Source of the DNA: JAUSNA01 sp964511965
GTDB taxonomy: Bacteria; Patescibacteriota; Microgenomatia; Levybacterales; GWA1-39-11
Length of the DNA: 11,807 nucleotides
Assembly (NCBI GenBank): GCA_964511965.1
Contig: CAZEGF010000046.1
Location: forward strand, 1-11,807
Reading direction: 5' to 3'
Below are positions 6,026 through 11,807 of the stretch, piece by piece (position 1 is the first letter of the stretch; every line of letters starts with the position of its first letter). The position numbers and the translations under genes were made by a program. Under the pieces are notes generated by a model. The model saw only the letters and a program-made list of their open reading frames with translations, had not been told where the DNA came from and ran no database searches.

Positions 6026-6334
6026 ATGGAATTAAAAGTAAAGAAACTTTCAAACTTTTTAGAATCTTGTAAAGGACTTATCGGAGAAGAAAACCCGTAC
6101 CCGGTTTTCTTTAAAACTAGATTTGGTATCCATACTTTTTTTATGAAATTCCCAATAGATGTTTTGGTTTTGAACAGAAAGAATAAGGTTGTTGCGATGA
6201 AAGAAAACCTAATACCATTCAGGATTTATCTTTGGAACCCCAAATTTGATAAGGTTTTGGAACTGCCTGAAGGGACAATTGCGACTTATAAAATCAGAAA
6301 GGGTGTTGTAACAAAACTGGAAATTGAAGCTTGA
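6026..6334 (+). CDS. DUF192 family protein
   Basis: This 102-residue protein matches the DUF192 family across its length: FKTRFGIHTFFMKFPIDVLV (29-48) is the family core, followed by a strand with NKVVAMKENLIPF and a closing VLELPEGTIATYKIRKGVV. Many family members carry a signal peptide or lipobox; this one has none and should be cytoplasmic. DUF192 proteins adopt a small beta-rich fold and their function is not established. It opens a plus-strand run with msrB 18 bases downstream, but msrB has its own -10 element, so joint function is only suggested. Confidence 0.88.
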   Translation: MELKVKKLSNFLESCKGLIGEENPYPVFFKTRFGIHTFFMKFPIDVLVLNRKNKVVAMKENLIPFRIYLWNPKFDKVLELPEGTIATYKIRKGVVTKLEIEA

Positions 6335-6340
6335 AAACTG

Positions 6341-6346
6341 TAATAT
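6341..6346 (+). promoter_or_regulatory. -10 element of msrB
   Basis: TAATAT lies 6 bases before the ATG at 6353, so the predicted start is the A of the ATG. It occupies the 18-base gap after the DUF192 gene. Local AT-richness makes this weaker than the extended -10 sites. Confidence 0.4.
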
Positions 6347-6352
6347 AGATAT

Positions 6353-6736
6353 ATGAATACACTAACGCCTGAGGAAGAAGAAGTTATAGTGCATAAAGGA
6401 ACAGAAAGACCATTTAGTGGTGAGTATGATGATTTTTATAAAGATGGGGTATTTGTATGCCGCCGTTGCAATGCACCACTTTTTACCTCAAAAAGTAAAT
6501 TTGACGCAGGGTGTGGATGGCCTGCATTTGATGAAAATTATCCTGATGCGGTAAAGCGGGTTATGGATGAGGACGGGCAGAGGACAGAGATCCGTTGTGC
6601 AAATTGTGATGGACATTTGGGGCACGTTTTCGAAGGTGAGGAAATGACCGAAAAAAACACCAGACATTGTGTAAATTCACTTTCAATCCGGTTTTACCCA
6701 ATTGATAAAGAGCTGCCTCCTGTACTTCATGAATAG
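6353..6736 (+). CDS. msrB: Peptide-methionine (R)-S-oxide reductase MsrB
   Basis: MsrB reduces the R form of methionine sulfoxide in proteins, repairing oxidative damage with thioredoxin-type electrons. The 127-residue protein is a complete single domain without a signal peptide. Substrate-pocket and structural motifs are present: TERPFSGEY (17-25), two zinc knuckles CRRC (36-39) and CANC (82-85), AGCGWPAF (52-59), GHLGHVF (87-93), and the catalytic RHCVNSLS with Cys106. Cys54 is a candidate resolving cysteine. No fused MsrA domain is present. The downstream sugar dehydrogenase-like gene begins inside its last codons, so the two are probably translated together. Confidence 0.96.
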   Translation: MNTLTPEEEEVIVHKGTERPFSGEYDDFYKDGVFVCRRCNAPLFTSKSKFDAGCGWPAFDENYPDAVKRVMDEDGQRTEIRCANCDGHLGHVFEGEEMTEKNTRHCVNSLSIRFYPIDKELPPVLHE

Positions 6737-7940
6737 ACCAAAAAAAATTTGGCAAAAGTTAGTAATCGGATTAGTATTTATATTAGTTCTTTTTGCTTCA
6801 TTTGATCTGGCTCAAAATTTATTTGGCAAAAAAGTAAAAAATGTTAAATCTCTAAATGATTCTGTCCAAACTTCAAAGGTTACAATTTCTTTGGGTGACA
6901 AACCATTTATCCCATTTACAATAACCGACGGATTTACTATTCATGTTTTTGCAAAAAATTTGGGTAACCCAAGGACGCTTTTTATAACACCGGAAGGAAC
7001 TCTTCTTGTTTCAAATCCTACAAATGGAACTGTAACAGCTCTTCCTGACAAAGATAATGATGGGGTTGCAGATGAAAACAAGACGGTTATTACCGGGGAA
7101 AATCATGTCCATGGAATTGCCATGTACAACGGTGAGTTATTTATTGCAAATGTTGATAGCGTGGTCAAGTATGGATGGGACGAGGGGAGAATTATCGCGA
7201 CCCGGGGACCTGTACTGTTTACTCTACCGCCAAATAACAATCACAACAATAGAAGTATAGTATTTGATAAGGATGGGAGGATGTATCTATCTTTAGGCTC
7301 AACGTGCAATGTATGTAATGATGCACCACAAAAAGGAGGATCTGTTTTATTTTCAGATGCAAGTGGTACCGGTCCTTATGTATTTGCCAAAGGACTACGC
7401 AATGCAGCATTTCTGGCAATCAATCCAATCACTGATGAATTATGGGGGACTGAGATGGGGAGAGACAATTTAGGAGATGATATACCTCCGGATGAAATAA
7501 ATATCATAAGAAAAGATGCTGACTATGGATGGCCTAAATGTTATGGTGACAAAGTACACGATACTAATTTTGATAAGAGTAAATCAGATCCTTGCACAAA
7601 TACTGTTTCACCTGTATTTAGATTTCCTGCCCATTCAGCTCCACTTGGGTTAACATTTGTAAATTCACCCCAATTCCCAAAAGATTGGCAAGGTGATCTA
7701 CTGGTTGCTCTTCACGGATCGTGGAATAGATCAACTGTTGCAGGATACAAGATTGTTCATCTTAAAGTTGATGGAAATACGATTTTGGGAGCAGAGGATT
7801 TTCTAACCGGATTTAATCTTGGTCTTTTTAAAGATGACAGTCTTGGACGGCCGGTTAGCATGGTGTTTGATACTAAAGGCAATCTATATCTTTCAGATGA
7901 TAAGAGCGGAAATGTTTATATAATTCAAAGAGAACAATGA
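6729..7940 (+). CDS. Membrane-anchored sorbosone/PQQ-type sugar dehydrogenase-like beta-propeller
   Basis: The 403-residue product starts with a basic N-terminus and one membrane helix (about 11-28), then a beta-propeller of the soluble glucose/sorbosone dehydrogenase family facing outward. Family signs are GFTIHVFAKNLGNPRTL (68-84), the acidic loop DKDNDGVAD (107-115) likely to bind calcium, HVHGIAM around His128, FDKDGRMYLSLG (179-190), KGLRNAAF with Arg224, DYGWPKCYG (265-273), AHSAPLGLTF (301-310) and LHGSWNRS (329-336). CNVC at 193-196 and Cys271/Cys289 could form disulfides. Such enzymes oxidise sugars or aldehydes with PQQ, but many relatives have no proven cofactor or substrate. The ATG at 6729 overlaps msrB by 8 bases; an in-frame TTG at 6702 would add residues that spoil the N-terminal helix signal and is rejected. 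No promoter is seen, fitting coupling to msrB. Confidence 0.82.
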   Translation: MNRPKKIWQKLVIGLVFILVLFASFDLAQNLFGKKVKNVKSLNDSVQTSKVTISLGDKPFIPFTITDGFTIHVFAKNLGNPRTLFITPEGTLLVSNPTNGTVTALPDKDNDGVADENKTVITGENHVHGIAMYNGELFIANVDSVVKYGWDEGRIIATRGPVLFTLPPNNNHNNRSIVFDKDGRMYLSLGSTCNVCNDAPQKGGSVLFSDASGTGPYVFAKGLRNAAFLAINPITDELWGTEMGRDNLGDDIPPDEINIIRKDADYGWPKCYGDKVHDTNFDKSKSDPCTNTVSPVFRFPAHSAPLGLTFVNSPQFPKDWQGDLLVALHGSWNRSTVAGYKIVHLKVDGNTILGAEDFLTGFNLGLFKDDSLGRPVSMVFDTKGNLYLSDDKSGNVYIIQREQ

Positions 7941-7963
7941 TATATCGTTTTCTTCAATAAATT

Positions 7964-8410
7964 TTAGAATTTTAACTTTAACGAAGAAAATAACTTTTTG
8001 AAAAAATCTTCAATTTCTTGTAAAAATGTTTTTTCTTGTTCATGAAGTTGCTTCTTTTGCTCAGAAATTATAGTTCTTGCAGAATCTGAAGCGTGCGGTG
8101 TAGGAGTAACTGATTCTTCAGCTGTTGTAGGCTCAATTGTCGTACCTACCGTATTGTTATTTATTCTTACTTTAGACGACCCATCATCAGATTCCATATG
8201 ACTGCAGTCACCATTTTTAGAGTCGCATTCCTTGACAACTCCATTAGTTTCTATTCTTATATGAGTATTATTACTCACCGTATTAGTTGTAGATGAAGTA
8301 GAGTTTATGGAATTATTCACAGTAACTTCTGATGTTGAAGCAAATGCTGTGGTCGTGGAAAGAGCAATTATCAAAGTAAAAACTAGAAAAATCTGCCTAT
8401 AGTTTTTCAT
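7964..8410 (-). CDS. Small secreted Ser/Thr-rich protein
   Basis: This 148-residue protein is not recognised as a named family. It has a clear signal peptide: MKNYRQ, a hydrophobic core, and a cleavage site after TTAFA (about 21-25). The mature part begins with a Ser/Thr/Asn-rich low-complexity stretch (26-49), then a short strand-like segment HIRIETNGVVKECDSKNGDC (50-69) with two cysteines (62, 69) that may pair. Another linker rich in Thr, Pro and Glu (90-108) follows. The C-terminus (112-148) is predicted helical: a charged stretch then an amphipathic end EIEDFFKKLFSSLKLKF that could touch a membrane. The gene converges on the sugar dehydrogenase-like gene 23 bases away. An exported envelope role is inferred from the signal peptide alone. 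Confidence 0.7.
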   Translation of the reverse strand: MKNYRQIFLVFTLIIALSTTTAFASTSEVTVNNSINSTSSTTNTVSNNTHIRIETNGVVKECDSKNGDCSHMESDDGSSKVRINNNTVGTTIEPTTAEESVTPTPHASDSARTIISEQKKQLHEQEKTFLQEIEDFFKKLFSSLKLKF

Positions 8411-8416
8411 ATCCCC

Positions 8417-8425
8417 ATACTACCA
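8417..8425 (-). promoter_or_regulatory. Extended -10 promoter of the secreted-protein gene
   Basis: TGGTAGTAT on the minus strand (hexamer TAGTAT, 8417-8422) predicts a start at 8410, the A of the ATG. The GGGG between them would lie outside the mRNA. Confidence 0.45.
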
Positions 8426-8461
8426 AACGTTTCCAAATGAGTCAAATTTTAAGCTCAAAAG

Positions 8462-8470
8462 TGGTATACT
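8462..8470 (+). promoter_or_regulatory. Extended -10 promoter of the acyltransferase gene
   Basis: TGGTATACT (hexamer TATACT, 8465-8470) predicts transcription start near 8477, five bases before the ATG at 8482. It lies downstream of the more distal in-frame ATG at 8437 and so argues for the later start. Confidence 0.45.
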
Positions 8471-8481
8471 CAAATCAACAA

Positions 8482-9504
8482 ATGTCCAAAGTTCAAAAAA
8501 GATTTTTGTGGGTAGATGTTATGCGTGTTACTGCAATATATGCGGTAATTCTTGTTCACACTTCAACACTGCCGGTAACTTTTTCTCATATTTCCGATTT
8601 ACCTTTTTTTCTCTCCTTTGCTCTTGTGAAGGTGTGTGTGCCTCTTTTTGTCATGCTAAGTGGTGCTTTACTACTTGGTAAACAGGAACCACTTGGGTTG
8701 TTTTTTGGCAAACGTGCCGTTAAGGTTTTGATTCCATGGATTTTGTGGACCCTAATTTACATGGCTTGGAATTACACATTTCACGGATATCATCCAGCCA
8801 ACGTATCGCAGTGGAAATATTTTTTTGAACTTACTTTTTTCTCACAACTTTGGTTTTTACCTCTGATATTTTCACTTTACATAATTACCCCGATTTTAAG
8901 ACTATTTGTACCTTTGATGACAAAAACTATAAAAATATATTTTTCATTCATTTGGTTTGTATTTGTTTGTCTACTTCCTTTTATTCATACCGGCACAACT
9001 TTTCCTCGATCTGATGAATCAGGCCTAATACCCGTTACTTTGTATTATTCAGGCTATTTTATTCTTGGATATTTTCTTTCAAATATAAAATTACCAAAAA
9101 AATCCACGAGAAAATCATTTGGGATAGTACTTATTGGCCTTGCCATAACTTTTCTTGAGTTACTACTTATAAAGCAGGCGAAGGTTTTTGACTATTTTGC
9201 ACCGGGAATAGTAATAACTTCCATTGGAGTTTTTATATTACTTTTTTCCTATTTTAGTAAAGTTAAAATAGGTAAAAACTGGAAAAGAATATTAGCTGTG
9301 ATAGGAAATTCTAGTCTTGGTATTTATATTGTTCACGGGCTGTTGGCTGAATATTTAAGTCTTTCTTTTCCGCAAATTACGTATTTTTTGAATAATTTAC
9401 CTCTCATACAGGGGTATTATTATGCGTTAGTATTGTTCTTTTTGTCGTTTTTTCTCGTTTTAATAATAAAAAAAATCCCTGGATTAAAACTTCTCGTTCC
9501 GTAA
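8482..9504 (+). CDS. Acyltransferase family 3 membrane protein
   Basis: This 340-residue protein with about ten membrane helices belongs to the acyltransferase-3 superfamily, which moves acetyl or other acyl groups from inside the cell onto sugars, peptidoglycan or lipids of the envelope. The family opening is seen as WVDVMRVTAIYAVILVHTS, with Arg15 and His26 as the expected active-site pair. VCVPLFVMLSGALLLGK (51-67) and the late helix SSLGIYIVHGLLAEYL are also typical. The substrate cannot be deduced, as no glycosyltransferase or wall gene is adjacent. An in-frame ATG at 8437 would add 15 polar residues, but the best -10 element (8462-8470) lies after it, so 8482 is preferred. The gene ends one base from the convergent HAD gene. 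Confidence 0.85.
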   Translation: MSKVQKRFLWVDVMRVTAIYAVILVHTSTLPVTFSHISDLPFFLSFALVKVCVPLFVMLSGALLLGKQEPLGLFFGKRAVKVLIPWILWTLIYMAWNYTFHGYHPANVSQWKYFFELTFFSQLWFLPLIFSLYIITPILRLFVPLMTKTIKIYFSFIWFVFVCLLPFIHTGTTFPRSDESGLIPVTLYYSGYFILGYFLSNIKLPKKSTRKSFGIVLIGLAITFLELLLIKQAKVFDYFAPGIVITSIGVFILLFSYFSKVKIGKNWKRILAVIGNSSLGIYIVHGLLAEYLSLSFPQITYFLNNLPLIQGYYYALVLFFLSFFLVLIIKKIPGLKLLVP

Positions 9505-9505
9505 G

Positions 9506-10357
9506 TTATAAAAAATATTTAAGAATTTCAAAGATTCCATTTTTATCAACTGAAGGAGCAACTAAATAATTGCCTTCTCCTTTTGTTTTTACTAATTCCT
9601 TAATTTTTTCGTCTGCATTTTCAAGAGTTGCAACATATTTACAATGCTTCATAAAATTCCAATCTGAAGCTGTATCACCTACACCTAACATTTCGTCAAA
9701 TGTAAGGTTAAGACTCACAAGTGCTTCAAAAAGGCCATTAAATTTTGACACATTTGGAGCTGTAATTACACCCGATTGCACTCTGGGAAGAAATGGGTGG
9801 GTAGACCAAATAAAATTTATCCGATCCCCAAATTTCCTTGCTAATTCGGAAAGGATTTCTACTTCATGGTCTTCTCTTGCAAAACATAAAATTTTAATAA
9901 TGTCTTGTCGAGTCGCCACAACCGAAAGAGTCTCAACTACTGTTGGTTGTTTTTGAAGTATTCTGATTCTTTTTTGAGTAAAATCATCAACCTGGTTTTT
10001 TTGCATGAAAAATTCATCCGGAGTATAAATTTCTGTGTAAATATCTTGTTTTAGGCATTCTGAAATTATTTCTAGTACCAATTCTTTATCTATAACATGT
10101 TCCTTAATGATCTCACCTTCTAATGGGTTTATGACTAAGGCACCACCATCAGTAACGTGAGGATTATTTAGATTGGCATTTTTAATAATATCTATTATTG
10201 CGTATCCAAATTTCGCTGTACAAAGAACAATTGGCATGCCTTTAGCGTGTAATTTGGCAAGAGCATCTATAACATCATCATTTGGTGACGGGAAATTTAG
10301 ACCAGGTTTATCACCAACAATTACTCCGTCGACATCTAAAATTATTCCCTTAACCAT
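9506..10357 (-). CDS. HAD-superfamily phosphatase, Cof/IIB type
   Basis: This 283-residue protein shows all four HAD motifs: ILDVDGVIVG with nucleophile Asp8 and acid-base Asp10, LCTAK with Thr47, the Lys in NVSKFNG (Lys205), and GVGDTASDWNF with Asp228 and Asp232 for magnesium. The cap between motifs II and III (about 80-190) is of C2/IIB size, as in Cof-type sugar phosphatases and phosphomannomutase- or sucrose-phosphatase-like proteins. A phosphorylated sugar or nucleotide is the likely substrate, but it cannot be specified. The ATG at 10357 is exactly at the predicted transcription start. It is divergent from the membrane sensor-like gene, 54 bases away. Confidence 0.85.
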   Translation of the reverse strand: MVKGIILDVDGVIVGDKPGLNFPSPNDDVIDALAKLHAKGMPIVLCTAKFGYAIIDIIKNANLNNPHVTDGGALVINPLEGEIIKEHVIDKELVLEIISECLKQDIYTEIYTPDEFFMQKNQVDDFTQKRIRILQKQPTVVETLSVVATRQDIIKILCFAREDHEVEILSELARKFGDRINFIWSTHPFLPRVQSGVITAPNVSKFNGLFEALVSLNLTFDEMLGVGDTASDWNFMKHCKYVATLENADEKIKELVKTKGEGNYLVAPSVDKNGIFEILKYFL

Positions 10358-10363
10358 CCACCC

Positions 10364-10392
10364 ATTATAACAATTTAGGTACTTTTTGCTAA
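10364..10392 (-). promoter_or_regulatory. Promoter of the HAD phosphatase gene
   Basis: On the minus strand TTAGCA (10387-10392) is followed after 17 bases by TATAAT (10364-10369) with an extended TG (TGTTATAAT). The predicted start is 10357, the A of the ATG. This is the most complete promoter in the window, yet it gives no leader. Confidence 0.6.
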
Positions 10393-10399
10393 TTAAGCA

Positions 10400-10405
10400 T
10401 ATAAT
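10400..10405 (+). promoter_or_regulatory. -10 element of the membrane sensor-like gene
   Basis: A perfect TATAAT lies 6 bases before the ATG at 10412, so the predicted start is the A of the ATG. No good -35 box is seen. It is back to back with the HAD gene promoter. Confidence 0.5.
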
Positions 10406-10411
10406 GAAAAT

Positions 10412-11437
10412 ATGCCCACAATAAGTTCAGACACAGAATCAATAGACTGGGAAGTAAAGAAATATTCAAGACTAGGAGCTTTAATTGTATGTATTTTAAG
10501 TCTTTTAGTAATAGTTGGATGGATTACAAATATAAGTTTACTTAAAAGTATTTTACCGGGATTTCAGGCTATGAACCCGCTTGCTGCTATTTCATTTATT
10601 CTTTTAAGCTTTTCACTCGTTGCCCGCACTCATTATTTCTTTTCTGAAAATAAGAAAAATTTTTTAGCGTTTATATTATCTTTATCCGTCATATTGATTG
10701 GAATTGTAACTATAGTAGGATACAGTTTTAATTTAAATTTAGGATGGGATCAAGTTTTTTTTGCAAATAGTCTTTCAGGCAATAGAATAGCACCAAATAC
10801 AGCCCTGAATTTCATTCTTCTCGGCATTTCTCTTATAACTCTTCAGAGTAAATCAAAAAATTTGTTTAGAATTTCGCAGTTTTGTGTATTGCTTGCCGGA
10901 CTGGTTACTATACTTGCAATGGTAGGTTATCTGTATAATGCGCTGTCTCTCTACGACTTCTCACAGTTATTTCCAATGTCTCTTAATTCAGCTTTGGCTT
11001 TTAGTTTTTTGTGTGCGAGTATATTGCTTTCAACCCCAAGTAATAGTGTGGTCAGAATATTTATAGGAAATTCTAAATCAAATGCATTAGCTCGCTATTT
11101 ATTTGGCTTCGTCCTTTTTTTCCCAATTTTTGTTGGATATTTTATAATACTCGGAAAACAAGCGGAAATTTATAGTTTTGAAACCGGAATAGCCTTAACA
11201 GTAGTTATTTCAATGATAATTCTAACCACATTTGTATGGTGGTATACGAAATTACTCAGACAAGATGAAGAAATAAAAGAAAGAAATACACAAATTCTTT
11301 CTGATAGAACTATTGAGCTTGAAGAAACTCAGAAAATTTTGAATCGAAAAGTTCTGGAGCTAGTTAGTGCGAAGGAAGAAATTAGAAGACTTCTAAATCA
11401 CGAAAATAATTTAAAAGAAATTGTGGGGAATGAGTAG
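10412..11437 (+). CDS. Eight-helix membrane sensor-like protein without output domain
   Basis: The 341-residue product has about eight membrane helices (roughly 21-39, 55-71, 84-104, 128-144, 153-176, 190-207, 229-247, 258-278), then a charged coiled coil (about 280-337), then stops. Three helices open with the same pattern: AMNPLAAISFILLSFSLV (53-70), IAPNTALNFILLGISLI (126-142) and MSLNSALAFSFLCASILL (189-206), indicating an internally repeated membrane module. This pattern resembles the membrane input region found in front of PAS, kinase or GGDEF domains, with the coiled coil as the usual linker. No kinase, PAS or cyclase domain follows: the frame ends in a TAG and a convergent gene begins 2 bases on. 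It may signal by partner binding through the coiled coil, or be a remnant. No named family is claimed. Confidence 0.65.
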   Translation: MPTISSDTESIDWEVKKYSRLGALIVCILSLLVIVGWITNISLLKSILPGFQAMNPLAAISFILLSFSLVARTHYFFSENKKNFLAFILSLSVILIGIVTIVGYSFNLNLGWDQVFFANSLSGNRIAPNTALNFILLGISLITLQSKSKNLFRISQFCVLLAGLVTILAMVGYLYNALSLYDFSQLFPMSLNSALAFSFLCASILLSTPSNSVVRIFIGNSKSNALARYLFGFVLFFPIFVGYFIILGKQAEIYSFETGIALTVVISMIILTTFVWWYTKLLRQDEEIKERNTQILSDRTIELEETQKILNRKVLELVSAKEEIRRLLNHENNLKEIVGNE

Positions 11438-11439
11438 TA

Positions 11440-11807
11440 CTAAGCTATATTTTCAAGTTTGATGTCACCATCCCGCCTATATTTAGCCATTAGAACTCCA
11501 TTTTTACCAATTTTTGCGTCAATAACTTTAAAGGATTGTGGCATTGTTCCATCTTGGAATAATTTTTTTCCAACTCCTAATGTGAGCGGAAATATTTTGA
11601 GCCAAAATTCATCAACTAAATCATGCTTCATAAGAGTCTGAATAAGATCTGCACTTCCATAAACCTGAAGATCCGGACCATCAGAATTTTTCAATTTTCT
11701 TAGTTCATCAATATCGTTGATAACTTCTGTATTTTCCCAAGTGGGGTTTTTTAACGTTTTGGACATTACATATTTTGGAATTTTGTTAATTTGTGGCCAG
11801 CCTTCTG
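11440..11807 (-). CDS. RibD C-terminal/dihydrofolate reductase-like protein (C-terminal part)
   Basis: The frame is open to the right edge, so the N-terminus is missing: before the internal Met codon at 11766 it reads GWPQINKIPKYV. The visible 122 residues match the RibD_C/DHFR-like family: PKYVMSKTLKNPTWENTEVI near the edge, then LQVYGSADLIQTLMKHDLVDE, FPLTLGVGKKLF, and a C-terminal strand region. Family members use NADPH to reduce pterin- or pyrimidine-type substrates, but many stand-alone proteins annotated as dihydrofolate reductase family have no known substrate. The nucleotide-binding start of the fold is outside the window. It converges on the sensor-like gene with 2 bases between stop codons. 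Confidence 0.88.
   Translation of the reverse strand, partial: EGWPQINKIPKYVMSKTLKNPTWENTEVINDIDELRKLKNSDGPDLQVYGSADLIQTLMKHDLVDEFWLKIFPLTLGVGKKLFQDGTMPQSFKVIDAKIGKNGVLMAKYRRDGDIKLENIA

Noticed and set aside
6702..6728. Upstream TTG start for the sugar dehydrogenase-like gene
   Set aside because: It overlaps msrB further, uses a rare start codon and puts a short hydrophobic run before the natural basic-then-hydrophobic N-terminus beginning at 6729.
8437..8481. Upstream ATG start for the acyltransferase
   Set aside because: The best extended -10 element (8462-8470) lies downstream of it, and the 15 added residues are polar and not part of the family core. It remains possible.
9570..9956. Plus-strand open frame of 128 codons
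   Set aside because: It lies opposite the HAD gene, which has all four catalytic motifs in its own frame.
1..11807. Defence system, CRISPR array, insertion sequence, phage or tRNA genes
   Set aside because: No repeat-spacer pattern, transposase, integrase, nuclease module or cloverleaf is seen; nearly all sequence is explained by ordinary genes.

Overview
The window is AT-rich (roughly one third G+C by eye) and packed with short-spaced bacterial genes. No rRNA, tRNA, insertion sequence, phage gene or CRISPR array is visible. The gene set and style suggest a Candidate Phyla Radiation (Patescibacteria) genome, perhaps Microgenomates-like: an Obg GTPase with no C-terminal domain, a shortened cysteinyl-tRNA synthetase, a DEAD-box helicase with a Gly/Arg/Asn-rich N-tail, a tandem DUF4389 membrane protein and very small intergenic gaps. 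This placement is an inference from protein features; no marker phylogeny was possible.

Left block (1-5969), all on the minus strand. Reading leftward from 5969 the order is: Obg GTPase, a degenerate Nudix-fold protein, an OmpR-type response regulator with its histidine kinase (3 bases apart), a zinc-ribbon membrane protein, a short CysRS-like enzyme, a duplicated DUF4389 membrane protein, and the first 102 codons of a DEAD-box RNA helicase cut by the window edge. The helicase is the only gene with a long (~174 nt), apparently structured leader.

Middle block (6026-7940), plus strand: a DUF192 protein, methionine sulfoxide reductase B, and a membrane-anchored sorbosone/PQQ-type sugar dehydrogenase-like beta-propeller whose start overlaps the end of msrB. 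A convergent gene for a small secreted protein (7964-8410) follows.

Right block (8482-11807): an integral-membrane acyltransferase-3 protein, a convergent HAD-IIB phosphatase, a divergent eight-helix membrane sensor-like protein that ends in a coiled coil and has no kinase or other output domain, and the C-terminal part of a RibD/dihydrofolate-reductase-like protein cut by the right edge.

The most striking regularity is in the spaces between genes. Twelve gene starts have a TATAAT-like hexamer, often with an upstream TG (extended -10), placed so that the predicted transcription start falls on the first base of the start codon or within a few bases of it. This implies that leaderless transcription is the default here. 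The exceptions make sense: the kinase and the sugar dehydrogenase-like gene are internal operon genes, and the helicase has a long regulated-looking leader. I see no convincing cassette for a new defence or mobile system; the neighbourhood looks like ordinary chromosomal housekeeping plus envelope and signalling genes.
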